Assembly: GCA_026398595.1 (NCBI GenBank)
Contig: JAPLSO010000016.1
Span: forward strand, 46,672 to 110,671
DNA from: Spirochaetota bacterium
GTDB taxonomy: Bacteria > Spirochaetota > Spirochaetia > Treponematales > Rectinemataceae
Direction of reading: 5' to 3'
Length of the DNA stretch: 64,000 nt
Position numbers and translations under genes: made by a program. Below, one piece after another: positions 39,355 through 48,075 of this stretch; the first letter of the stretch is position 1, and every line of letters starts with the position of its first letter. The notes below the pieces were generated by a model that saw only the letters and a list, made by a program, of their open reading frames with translations, searched no databases and was not told the DNA's origin.

Positions 39355-41799
39355 ATGATGCGGAAATCCGCCAACGAATTTTTCCTGAGTTTCCTCCCCT
39401 GGCTCGAGACCCAGGGCGAGGTACCCTGGGTGAAGACCCTACCGGGAAGGGAGGCTGTTCTCAACCCCCTGCCCGAGGATCTTTCACCAGCCCTCGCGGC
39501 CGCCCTCGCGTCGAGGGGCATCACCGGCCTCTACTCGCACCAGGCCGAGGCCTACAGGCTGGGCAGGGCTGGGAAGAACTTCGTCGTCGTCACCCCCACG
39601 GCCTCGGGCAAGACTCTCTGCTACAATCTCCCCATCGTGCAGAGTCTCCTCGAGGACGAGACGGCGCGGGCTCTCTTCCTCTTCCCCACCAAGGCTCTCT
39701 CCCAGGACCAGAAGGCCGAGCTCAACGAAGTTGCCCTGGGCGGCTCCCTCCCCCTGCAGATACAGACCTACGATGGGGACACCCCCTCCTCTCTGCGGAC
39801 CGTCGCCCGCAATTCGGGCAGGATCGTCATCTCCAACCCCGACATGCTGCATTCGGGCATCCTGCCCAACCACGCTAAATGGATCAACTTCTTCTCCGGA
39901 CTCAAGTTCGTCGTGGTTGACGAGCTCCACATCTACCGGGGTGTCTTCGGCAGTCATGTGGCCAACGTCCTGAGGCGGCTCAAACGGATAGCTGCTTTCT
40001 ACGGCGCCCATCCGATTTTCATCCTCTGCTCCGCGACCATCGGCAATCCCAGGGAGCTGGCCGAGTCCCTCGTCGAGGAGAAGGTCGAACTCATCGACAG
40101 GAACGGCTCGGGAACCGGAGAGAAGACGATCGTCTTCTACAATCCGCCCCTTGTCGACCCCGTGCGTGGTCTGCGCAAGTCCAGCGCCCTCGAGTCCCAG
40201 CGGATAGCCCTCGAACTCCTTAAGGGAGGGGTTAAAACGATCCTCTTCAGCCGTTCACGACTCCAGGTTGAACTGATAGCCTCATACTTAAGCGAGAGCC
40301 TTGAGAATCCCTTCACCGAGAATGGAAGGATAAAGGTAAGCCCCTACCGCTCCGGCCTTCTGCCGTCGGAGCGGCGGGCGATCGAGAAGGGCTTGCGGGA
40401 AGGCTCGATCCAGGGGGTTGTCTCGACGAACGCCCTCGAACTGGGAATCGACATCGGAGGCCTGGACGCCGCCGTTATCGCTGGATACCCGGGGTCGGCG
40501 GTCTCCTTCTGGCAGCAGGCGGGGAGGGCGGGAAGGCGGGGGACGGGCTCGATGGCGATCTTCGTAGCCTCGTCTTCGCCCTTGGACCAGTACTTTGCGC
40601 GGCACCCCGAGTACTTCCTTGCCCAGGGGCCGGAGCGGGCGCGCATAGATCCCGACAACGCCTACATTTTCGTCGACCACGCCAAGTGCGCGGCATTCGA
40701 ACTGCCCTTCAGTGAGGGTGAGGCCTTTGGCTCGGGTTCGGCCTTTGGCCGGGATTCGACCATCGGCTCGGGTTCGGCTGGCGAGCGGACCGAGATGACG
40801 CGGGAGGCGCTTTCCCTCCTCGAGGAGGAAGGTGCTGTGCGGCTGCGCTCGGGACGCTGGTACTGGTCGGACGAAGGCTATCCCAGCGAAACGATATCGC
40901 TGCGGTCGGCAACGGCTGACAATGTCGTCATCGTCGACGTCACGGGCGGGGCGAAGAAGGTCATCGGGGAGATGGACAGGCCCAGCGCCAAGGAACTCCT
41001 CTTCGAAAACGCCGTCTACATCCATCTCGGCCAGCAGTATCTCGTCACCGATCTGGACATCGACAACAGGCTCTGCGTCGTGGAGCGGCACAGTCTGGAA
41101 TATTGGACCGACTCCATCGTGAAGACAGACCTCGAAGTTCTCACCGAGGACGAGAGGGGTTGGGCAGGCGTTCCAGGGGCACTTTCAGGTCCCTTCGCCT
41201 ATTCCCTGGGCGACGTTCTCGTACGCAGCCAGGCGGAGAAGTTCAAGAAACTCCGGTTCCATACCCACGAGAATGTGGGCTATGGGGAGATCCATCTTCC
41301 TCCCGAGGAGATGCAGACGAGAGCCGTGAGCATCCTCTTCCCCCGGGGCAGACCGGCGGGGGACTTTCTCGCCGCCCTCGATCCATCCAGGGCGGCGGCC
41401 GTCCTCGTGGGATCGGCCAGGCTCTTCAAATCCCTCGCACCCGCCTTCGTTCTCTGTGACTCGGGCGATCTGGGCGTGTCCGAGCGAGTGCGGGACCAGC
41501 ACTTCCTCCAACCCGCCATCCACCTCTACGACAAGTATCCAGGGGGTACGGGCCTTGCCGAGGCCTTGTCGGCCAGGCTTCCCGACCTTGCCATGGCCGC
41601 GCTTGAGAGGCTTTCGGGCTGTTCCTGCCGCTTTGGCTGCCCTTCCTGTATCGGGGTCGACCTCATACCCGAGGGAGCTGATGAGGGGGAGAACGGAAGA
41701 GCGGGAACTACGGGCCCTATTCTCCCTGCCGGTCCAGGAGGGGGAAGAAAACTCGTCGCCGACTTCCTTGTTCTCTGCCGTACTTTCCCCGGTGCTTAG
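39355..41799 (+). CDS. DEAD/DEAH-box helicase with C-terminal DUF1998 zinc-binding domain (YprA/MrfA-like)
   Basis: VVTPTASGKTLCYNLPI, VVDELHIYRGVFGSHVANVLRRL, ATIGNPRELAE, QQAGRAGRRG, C-terminal CSCRFGCPSCIG. Confidence 0.9.
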   Translation: MMRKSANEFFLSFLPWLETQGEVPWVKTLPGREAVLNPLPEDLSPALAAALASRGITGLYSHQAEAYRLGRAGKNFVVVTPTASGKTLCYNLPIVQSLLEDETARALFLFPTKALSQDQKAELNEVALGGSLPLQIQTYDGDTPSSLRTVARNSGRIVISNPDMLHSGILPNHAKWINFFSGLKFVVVDELHIYRGVFGSHVANVLRRLKRIAAFYGAHPIFILCSATIGNPRELAESLVEEKVELIDRNGSGTGEKTIVFYNPPLVDPVRGLRKSSALESQRIALELLKGGVKTILFSRSRLQVELIASYLSESLENPFTENGRIKVSPYRSGLLPSERRAIEKGLREGSIQGVVSTNALELGIDIGGLDAAVIAGYPGSAVSFWQQAGRAGRRGTGSMAIFVASSSPLDQYFARHPEYFLAQGPERARIDPDNAYIFVDHAKCAAFELPFSEGEAFGSGSAFGRDSTIGSGSAGERTEMTREALSLLEEEGAVRLRSGRWYWSDEGYPSETISLRSATADNVVIVDVTGGAKKVIGEMDRPSAKELLFENAVYIHLGQQYLVTDLDIDNRLCVVERHSLEYWTDSIVKTDLEVLTEDERGWAGVPGALSGPFAYSLGDVLVRSQAEKFKKLRFHTHENVGYGEIHLPPEEMQTRAVSILFPRGRPAGDFLAALDPSRAAAVLVGSARLFKSLAPAFVLCDSGDLGVSERVRDQHFLQPAIHLYDKYPGGTGLAEALSARLPDLAMAALERLSGCSCRFGCPSCIGVDLIPEGADEGENGRAGTTGPILPAGPGGGRKLVADFLVLCRTFPGA
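40723..40776 (+). repeat. Three imperfect 18-bp in-frame tandem repeats (AFGSGS-AFGRDS-TIGSGS)
   Basis: gcctttggctcgggttcg / gcctttggccgggattcg / accatcggctcgggttcg. Confidence 0.7.
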
Positions 41800-41802
41800 T
41801 CG

Positions 41803-43083
41803 ATGGCCTCGCTCAAGACCAGAATAAGCCGACTCAAGGCCCTCGGCCTCAAGAAGGCCTCGGAACTCGGGACGGCCAGGCCGGGAGATGCTGGGCAGGG
41901 AGTCCGGAGCAAGGCCTTCGATCATTCTGCTGTTCCATTCGAGACAGCCGTTGAGCCCCTGCCGGGCTGGACAGCCCTGGGCTTGGCCGTTCAGACGCGA
42001 ACGATTCCGACGGGCCTCATTCTCCCCGAATCATCGATCGGTGGCTTTTATCCTTCGGCCTTCCAAAGGGCGAAGAGCCTCGTAGCCGGCAGACCTGACC
42101 CGCCTCAGGAATACCAAAAGCTCACCTTTTTCGACCTGGAGACGACCGGGCTCTCGGGAGGTACGGGCACACTTGCCTTCCTCGCAGCCCTGGGCTACTT
42201 CGAGGGAAGGGACTTCCTAGTTACCCAGGTCCTCATCGACGATTACCCCGGGGAGCCAGTCTTCCTCGACTTCATCGCTTCCGTCTTCGCCCAACACCCC
42301 TGGGCGGTCACCTATAACGGGGCAACCTTCGACATGCCTCTTCTGCGCACACGCTTTATCATGAACGGCACTCTTATGCCCGAGCTGGATCATATCGACC
42401 TTCTCAAGCAGGCAAGGCGGCTATGGAGGCGCAGCCTGGGTTCCTGCTCCCTCAAGGCTATCGAGGAGGGGGTCTTGAGCTTCGAACGCGAAGGGGATAT
42501 TCCTGGCTTCCTGATCCCCAGGATCTGGCTGGACTATTCTGCCGGGGGAAAGGAAAGAAGGGGAGAAGGCCTTGATTCCCTCCTGAAGGTATTCGAGCAC
42601 AATGTCCAGGACGTTATCTCCCTCGCCCGCCTCTTCCTGAAGGTCGAGAACATCATGAAGCTGCCCCTCGACGCGACCTGCGCGGCGAAGGTCCACCTGC
42701 CGAGTCTCGCCCTCGAGCTTATAGGACGGGGGCGCTACGATGAAGGCATGGAACTCCTCGAAGCTGGGGGAGGAGAGGGCGATCAGCTCTCCCTCCATAT
42801 TCTCGCCCGTCTCTACAGGAGGGCCGGGGTGGAGGCCGAGTATCGCAGGGTTGTCGAAGCCATGGATCCCGGCACAGTTTCAGGCTGTGTCGCCAAGGCG
42901 AAGCTGTCCGAACACAGGATCAAAGACTATCGGGGGGCAATCGCCTGGGCCGAGCGCGCCCTTATGGTATTGGAAAATTCGAAAGAAGGAATGCCGAGGG
43001 AGAAATTCGAGACGCAGAGCCAAGCCCTCTCGTTCAGGCTTGCGCGACTGATGCTGAGGTTGGGATCTCCTGGTCAGCCCTGA
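41803..43083 (+). CDS. RNase H-like (DEDD) exonuclease with TPR-like C-terminus (YprB/MrfB-like)
   Basis: TFFDLETTGLSGGTGTLAFLAALGYFEG, AVTYNGATFDMPLLRTRF, FEHNVQDVISLARL; adjacent to the helicase gene. Confidence 0.85.
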   Translation: MASLKTRISRLKALGLKKASELGTARPGDAGQGVRSKAFDHSAVPFETAVEPLPGWTALGLAVQTRTIPTGLILPESSIGGFYPSAFQRAKSLVAGRPDPPQEYQKLTFFDLETTGLSGGTGTLAFLAALGYFEGRDFLVTQVLIDDYPGEPVFLDFIASVFAQHPWAVTYNGATFDMPLLRTRFIMNGTLMPELDHIDLLKQARRLWRRSLGSCSLKAIEEGVLSFEREGDIPGFLIPRIWLDYSAGGKERRGEGLDSLLKVFEHNVQDVISLARLFLKVENIMKLPLDATCAAKVHLPSLALELIGRGRYDEGMELLEAGGGEGDQLSLHILARLYRRAGVEAEYRRVVEAMDPGTVSGCVAKAKLSEHRIKDYRGAIAWAERALMVLENSKEGMPREKFETQSQALSFRLARLMLRLGSPGQP

Positions 43084-44116
43084 GGGTATCGCCAAGCTGG
43101 CCGCAGGCACCCATGACGCCCCTGCCCCGGTGCATTCTCTGGACGACCGTGATATCCGAACCTTTGAGTATCTCGGCGAAAGCCCGCATCTGCGCCTTCG
43201 AGGGTTCGGTGAAATCCATGCCGGGTACGACGTTCCAGGCGATGATGTTGATCTGGGCGTTCAGGGGCCGTATCCATGAGGCGAGATTCCGCGCGGCTTC
43301 GGCCGAGCCGTTTCTGTTGCCGGTGATAACGGCCTCGATGGTGATCCTTTCCTCCGTCACCTTCTGGTAGGCGAGAAGGGATTCCTTGAGGACGTCGAGA
43401 CCCCAGGTTTTGTTGACGGGCATGAGTTCCGAGCGTAAGGCATCGTCGGCGGCGGTCAGGGAGACGGCCAGCCTCACTTTCGGGCCTTTTGCGGCCAGGT
43501 CGAGTATCCCCGGAACAATACCGCAGGTTGAAATGGTTATCTTGCGTAGGGACATGCCGATGCCCGCTCTATCCGAGAGGAGGGTGATAGCCTTTCTGAC
43601 GGCGCCTAGATTGAGGAGGGGTTCGCCCATGCCCATGAATACAACATTGGAGATGAAGCCTCGCCGTTCCTTGAGGAAATAGTATTGCTCGAGGATTTCA
43701 TCCGCCCCCAGGTTCCTCAGGAAGCCCAGCCGTCCAGTCCTGCAGAAGGTGCAGCCCATCGGGCAGCCCACCTGGCTCGAGAGGCAGGCGGTTTTTCTCC
43801 CCTCGATGTCCTCGAGGAGGACGCATTCCACGGCCGAGCCGTCCCTGAGGCGTATCTGGAGTTTGAGGGAGCCGTCCTCATCGGCGAGTTCGGCATTGAC
43901 TTTGGAGGAGCGCAGAGAGCCATAGACGGAGGCAAGCCGTTCGCGTTCGACCGCTGGCAGGTTAGTCATGGAGGCAAAATCGCCTGCCCCCTTCGCGATC
44001 CATCCATAAATCTGGGAGGATCTGAATCCGCCTGAGTAGCCAAGGGCTTCGTCAATTTCCCCCGGGGAAAGGCCCGAAAGGAAGACATCGGGGACTCCTC
44101 CGGGGACTTGGGTCAT
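43034..44116 (-). CDS. rlmN: 23S rRNA (adenine2503-C2)-methyltransferase
   Basis: CLSSQVGCPMGCTFCRTGRLGFLRNL radical SAM motif; VVFMGMGEPLLN. Confidence 0.93.
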   Translation of the reverse strand: MTQVPGGVPDVFLSGLSPGEIDEALGYSGGFRSSQIYGWIAKGAGDFASMTNLPAVERERLASVYGSLRSSKVNAELADEDGSLKLQIRLRDGSAVECVLLEDIEGRKTACLSSQVGCPMGCTFCRTGRLGFLRNLGADEILEQYYFLKERRGFISNVVFMGMGEPLLNLGAVRKAITLLSDRAGIGMSLRKITISTCGIVPGILDLAAKGPKVRLAVSLTAADDALRSELMPVNKTWGLDVLKESLLAYQKVTEERITIEAVITGNRNGSAEAARNLASWIRPLNAQINIIAWNVVPGMDFTEPSKAQMRAFAEILKGSDITVVQRMHRGRGVMGACGQLGDTLRADQEIPTSASVAQA

Positions 44117-44126
44117 GCCACGGCCC

Positions 44127-45275
44127 TCAGTTGGCCTTCGGGGAAAGCCGCGTCAGTGCGTCCTGGATGAAGGGGTTCTTGATGCCCGTCTTCTGGAAGT
44201 CGGAGAGGATCTCGGCCGCCTGCACTCGCTGGCCTGCGGCTACATAGCACTGGGCGAGTTCAAGATGGATGCGGTAGTTCTTGGGATCGTTCTGGATCAG
44301 CATCTTGAGGCTCGTGATCGCGTCGTCCCACTTGCCCTGGTTACGCGCTATCACGGCGAGGCCGAGGATGGCGTAGACGTCGAACTCGATGTTGAGGGCA
44401 TCCTCGTAGTACTTGGTCGCCTTTTCGATCTCGCCCATGTTGCGGTACGCGTCGCCCGCTCGCGTCAGGATCACCTTGTTGCGTGGATCCTTTTCAAGGA
44501 TCTTGTTCCAGTAGATGAGCGAATTGGCCTGTTTGCCTACACCCCTGTAGCAGTCAGCGATGCCGAAAAGGGCGTAGAAGTTATCGGTTTCCCGATCGAG
44601 GGCCTGTTCGAAATAGGGTATGCCCTTGTCGAACTGCTTGAGTTTGCGGTAGCAGTTGCCGATCGAAGTGAGGACTCGGATGTCCACCTTGTCCCCCTGG
44701 AGATCGACCATCCTCTGCCAGTAGGTCAGGGCTTCCTTGTATTCCTTGAAGTCGTAATGCAGATGGCCCAGGCCGATAAGGGCGTAGTGGTTGTCGGTCT
44801 CCATCTCCAGTACACGCTGGTAGATGGCTTTGGATTTGCGGAAATCATGGACCTTTCGGTAGGCGTCCGCCACCCGCGTGAGGACCGTAATGTTCATGTT
44901 GTCGTGGAGGAGGTACTGTTCCCAGATCTCAATGGCCTTGTGATACTGGTTCAGGGCCTTGTAGCAGTCGGCCAAGCCAAAGAGGGCGTAGGAGTTGCCC
45001 GGGTGGAATACGAGACAGCGCCGATAGAAGTCGGATGCCTCGCGGAAGGCTCCGCGCTTCCGGGCAGCGTCGCCCAAGCCCACGAGGGCGTAGTTGTTTT
45101 CCTTGTCCTTCTCGATGATCTGGGCGAAACACTCTATCGCCTCGTCGAAGCGGTTTTCCTTGAGGAGCTGGTAGCCGCGTTTTGAGGCCTCGGAAATCTC
45201 TTCAAGTTCGCTTTCGGGAGGTTCGGGAATGTCGAAAAGTTCGTCGATGGGCTGGGGGGGAATAGGATCGTCCAT
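44127..45275 (-). CDS. TPR-repeat protein
   Basis: About nine degenerate 34-aa repeats (e.g. DNHYALIGLGHLHYDFKEYKEALTYWQRMV). Confidence 0.85.
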   Translation of the reverse strand: MDDPIPPQPIDELFDIPEPPESELEEISEASKRGYQLLKENRFDEAIECFAQIIEKDKENNYALVGLGDAARKRGAFREASDFYRRCLVFHPGNSYALFGLADCYKALNQYHKAIEIWEQYLLHDNMNITVLTRVADAYRKVHDFRKSKAIYQRVLEMETDNHYALIGLGHLHYDFKEYKEALTYWQRMVDLQGDKVDIRVLTSIGNCYRKLKQFDKGIPYFEQALDRETDNFYALFGIADCYRGVGKQANSLIYWNKILEKDPRNKVILTRAGDAYRNMGEIEKATKYYEDALNIEFDVYAILGLAVIARNQGKWDDAITSLKMLIQNDPKNYRIHLELAQCYVAAGQRVQAAEILSDFQKTGIKNPFIQDALTRLSPKAN

Positions 45276-45381
45276 TTTTTTCCTCTTGGCGGAAAGCGTA
45301 TTTTTTTATACACTGCACTTTATCGTTGCTATCTACGCATAGGAAAAGCTTTCCAGCCGTGTTCAAAGTATATGATGAAAA

Positions 45382-45969
45382 TCAGATATCAGCAAGAGCG
45401 GACCTAAGGCCACCTTCTGCAGGGGCTGCTCTCCTGTAGAAGCGGACGATCGACCTTCCGTAGCGTCTTTCGTCCTCGAGGCCGAGAGAACCCAGGGTCT
45501 CGGGGAGCCTGTCCTCCTTGGGAAAGTGGATGAGGATTAGAGCTTTTTCGGCGAGCGAACGGCCGCTATCAAGAGATTTAAGCAGATCCAGCCGATAAGG
45601 ATAGGGGAAGGGCGGATCGAGGAAGACAAGGTCGTAGGCCTGCCGGTTCCGCTCCAGAAAGAGTTCGACGGGTTGGGCCTTGCACTCGATGCGTCTTTCC
45701 GATATCGCCACATTCTTGAGGAGAAGGGGAAATTTGGCCCTGTCCCGTTCAACGCAGACGATGGGCCAAGCTCCTCGCGAGGCTGCCTCGAGGGCTATGA
45801 TGCCGGATCCCGAAAACAAATCCAGGAATGAAAGGCCGGTGAGGTCGCCCAGGATGGCAAAGACCGATTCCCTCATCATGTCCATCGCGGGGCGGATCTC
45901 GAGCTGGCCTCTAGGTATCTCGATCGTTCTGCCTCCGTAAATCCCGCCTGTTATCCGCAAACTTACCAC
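45382..45969 (-). CDS. rsmD: 16S rRNA (guanine966-N2)-methyltransferase RsmD
   Basis: RITGGIYGGRTIEIP, RPAMDMMRESVFAIL, FLDLFSGSGIIALEAASRGA, DLVFLDPPF. Confidence 0.92.
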   Translation of the reverse strand: MVSLRITGGIYGGRTIEIPRGQLEIRPAMDMMRESVFAILGDLTGLSFLDLFSGSGIIALEAASRGAWPIVCVERDRAKFPLLLKNVAISERRIECKAQPVELFLERNRQAYDLVFLDPPFPYPYRLDLLKSLDSGRSLAEKALILIHFPKEDRLPETLGSLGLEDERRYGRSIVRFYRRAAPAEGGLRSALADI

Positions 45970-46430
45970 TCCTTGAGGCGAAACTCGCGCCTCAGATCGC
46001 GCTCTACATCCCGTTCCTTGATGTCGGCCCGCTTGTCATAGGCCTTTTTGCCCTTGCAGAGACCGAGTTCGATCTTGACGAGGCCGCGCTTGAGATAGAC
46101 GGAGAGAGGAACGAGGGTGAAGCCCTTCTCCCTCACCTTACGGTTTATCCGCTTGATCTCCTGGGCATGGAGGAGGAGTTTCTTGGGCCGGTCAGGATCG
46201 TGACCGAAGGTTGAAGAAAAAACGTATTCAGAAATCCTGAAGTTCTTGAGCCAGATTTCGGCATCGCGAACCTCGCCATAGGCGTCAGGAAATGATATTT
46301 TCCCTTCCTTGATAGACTTGACCTCGCTGCCTTGGAGGACAATGCCGCATTCGAAGCTGTCTTCGACGCTATAATCGAACCTGGCCCTGCGGTTGAGGGC
46401 TACGACTTTCACATTTTCGGGGATGCTCAT
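45963..46430 (-). CDS. smpB: SsrA-binding protein SmpB
   Basis: LNRRARFDYSVEDSFECGIVLQGSEVKSIKEGKISFPDAYGEV; KKAYDKR. Confidence 0.95.
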   Translation of the reverse strand: MSIPENVKVVALNRRARFDYSVEDSFECGIVLQGSEVKSIKEGKISFPDAYGEVRDAEIWLKNFRISEYVFSSTFGHDPDRPKKLLLHAQEIKRINRKVREKGFTLVPLSVYLKRGLVKIELGLCKGKKAYDKRADIKERDVERDLRREFRLKEW

Positions 46431-48010
46431 CTCTGGACTATGGCCGTCCTGAATCCCAGAAAGGAAGAGGAGCGTGAGGGGGAAAGGCCGCCTCGCGAGT
46501 GAAGGTCGGTCTTGTCGGCAGTGTTCGCCCAGGAACCGCCGCGTACGGCCTTCTCGGGCCCGGCGAGGAATTCCGAGGCGCCGTCAGAGCCTGAGCCTCT
46601 GGCGAAGGCAGGGTAGGGCAGATAGGAATCGGCTGACCACTCCCAGACGTTGCCGAAGAGATCGGCGAGGCCAATAGAGGAATAGCCGAGGGAAGCAACG
46701 CGTGAGGGGCCCGTAGCCTCCTTGGACGCCCAGACGGCCTTTTTTTCCTTGAGGGAGGAGGGATCAGAGAGGCTGGCGGCGGCCGCCGTCTCCCACATGG
46801 CTTCGCTGGGGAGTGTCACGGCGTAGGCGCCGCCAGAAGTCTTCGTGAGCCAGGCGCAGTAGGCCATCGCCGCGTACCAGGATACACCGGTGATGGGTTC
46901 GTCCGGCGAACCCGAATTGAAGGAGGCAAGGTAGTTGTCGTCGATAAAGCCGTTTTCAGCTAGGGCGGATCGATTTTCCAGCTTCCATTCCGGGCTGGCG
47001 GCGAGGAAGGAAGCCCACTGGCCCTTGGTTACTTCCGTGCGGGCCATGCCGAAGCTGGGAACCTTACGTGAATAGAAAGCGAGGGAACCGGAGGGAGCTT
47101 CGCCGCCCATGGCGGCATAGCCTGCCGAGAAGATGAGATATTGCTGGGGGCCGAGGTTTACGAAGTTTTGGGGCTTGGGGGCCGGTTTGAGGGCTTGGGG
47201 CTTGGGAGAGGGGAGTTTCTGGAGGAGGTCGGCTGTCTTCTTGCTCTTTTTAAGGATAAGATCCTTGAGCCAGATTCCTCCGACCGCGTCCTTGCCAAGG
47301 ACATCGAGAGCCGATCTCGCCGCGGCAGCAAGGCCGAGGGGGGAGGGTGAACCACCCGAGGCGAGGAGAACCGAGGCCCTGAGGCCGTCGCGGGCCAGCT
47401 CCGAGGACTGGGTCGCAGCCGCAATATCGGAGATGAAATCCGAGACCGCGAAGGGGAAAGGAGAAGCCTTGGCTTTGACCTTTTCTTCCGATCTGAAATA
47501 GTCGGCGACGGCCTCCGAGAGGATGACGGGAACCTGATAGAGCGTGGATGGCTTGCCGGTGAGGGACCAGGAGCTGTATTCGGCGTAGGCTCTCTGGATA
47601 TTCTTAGCTCCGTCGATGGCAGACAGGCCGTAGGTAAAGCGGGAAATCTTGGGGAAGAAGAGACTGGCGAAGAGCCTTCCGCCGACGACTACCTGCTTCG
47701 TCGAAGCCGTGTAGCCCTCTTTCTCCACGCTCATCGCATAGGAACCTGCTTTTACGAAGAACTTCCTTGCCGTACTGCCCCGGTAATTGCCATCCAGATA
47801 GACAGCGCAGGTGGAAGGGCTGCCGTCGAAGGCGAGGTAGCTTCCCCTACTCCGAATGCCGGGGTAAAGGAAAATCACGAAAAAAACAAAACAGGCGGCG
47901 AGACCATATATGAAGGGCAGATAGACGAGGGGTGAAATTCCCGCGATGGGTTTGAGCCTGACCTTGGCATCATCTATATCGGACTGCTGGATCTTCTTCT
48001 CTTCCTTCAT
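46427..48010 (-). CDS. PEGA domain plus SUMF1/formylglycine-generating-enzyme-like protein
   Basis: AVYLDGNYRGSTARKFFVKAGSYAMSVEKEGY (PEGA); RTEVTKGQWASFLAA, GVSWYAAMAYCAWL, LFGNVWEWSADSY, AVRGGSW. Confidence 0.8.
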   Translation of the reverse strand: MKEEKKIQQSDIDDAKVRLKPIAGISPLVYLPFIYGLAACFVFFVIFLYPGIRSRGSYLAFDGSPSTCAVYLDGNYRGSTARKFFVKAGSYAMSVEKEGYTASTKQVVVGGRLFASLFFPKISRFTYGLSAIDGAKNIQRAYAEYSSWSLTGKPSTLYQVPVILSEAVADYFRSEEKVKAKASPFPFAVSDFISDIAAATQSSELARDGLRASVLLASGGSPSPLGLAAAARSALDVLGKDAVGGIWLKDLILKKSKKTADLLQKLPSPKPQALKPAPKPQNFVNLGPQQYLIFSAGYAAMGGEAPSGSLAFYSRKVPSFGMARTEVTKGQWASFLAASPEWKLENRSALAENGFIDDNYLASFNSGSPDEPITGVSWYAAMAYCAWLTKTSGGAYAVTLPSEAMWETAAAASLSDPSSLKEKKAVWASKEATGPSRVASLGYSSIGLADLFGNVWEWSADSYLPYPAFARGSGSDGASEFLAGPEKAVRGGSWANTADKTDLHSRGGLSPSRSSSFLGFRTAIVQR

Positions 48011-48019
48011 CGAAGCAAG

Positions 48020-48046
48020 GGTATAGGATGGACTGGAGCTTGTCAA
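48020..48046 (-). promoter_or_regulatory. Promoter-like element for the PEGA/SUMF1 gene
   Basis: TTGACA N15 TATACC; -10 ends 9 nt before ATG 48010. Confidence 0.4.
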
Positions 48047-48068
48047 CGCCGTGCTATCATGCTAGTGT
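48040..48068 (+). promoter_or_regulatory. Promoter-like element for the first lepB
   Basis: TTGTCA N17 TAGTGT; -10 ends 7 nt before ATG 48076. Confidence 0.45.
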
Positions 48069-48075
48069 GCAGCCG

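Noticed and set aside
40723-40776. Tandem repeat considered as CRISPR or VNTR array
   Set aside because: Only three 18-bp imperfect, contiguous, in-frame units with no spacers
44115-45185. 356-aa plus-strand ORF opposite the TPR gene
   Set aside because: Repeat-like composition mirrors the TPR repeats on the other strand
45276-45381. Search for ssrA (tmRNA) beside smpB
   Set aside because: No tRNA-Ala-like ends or CCA seen in the adjoining intergenic sequence
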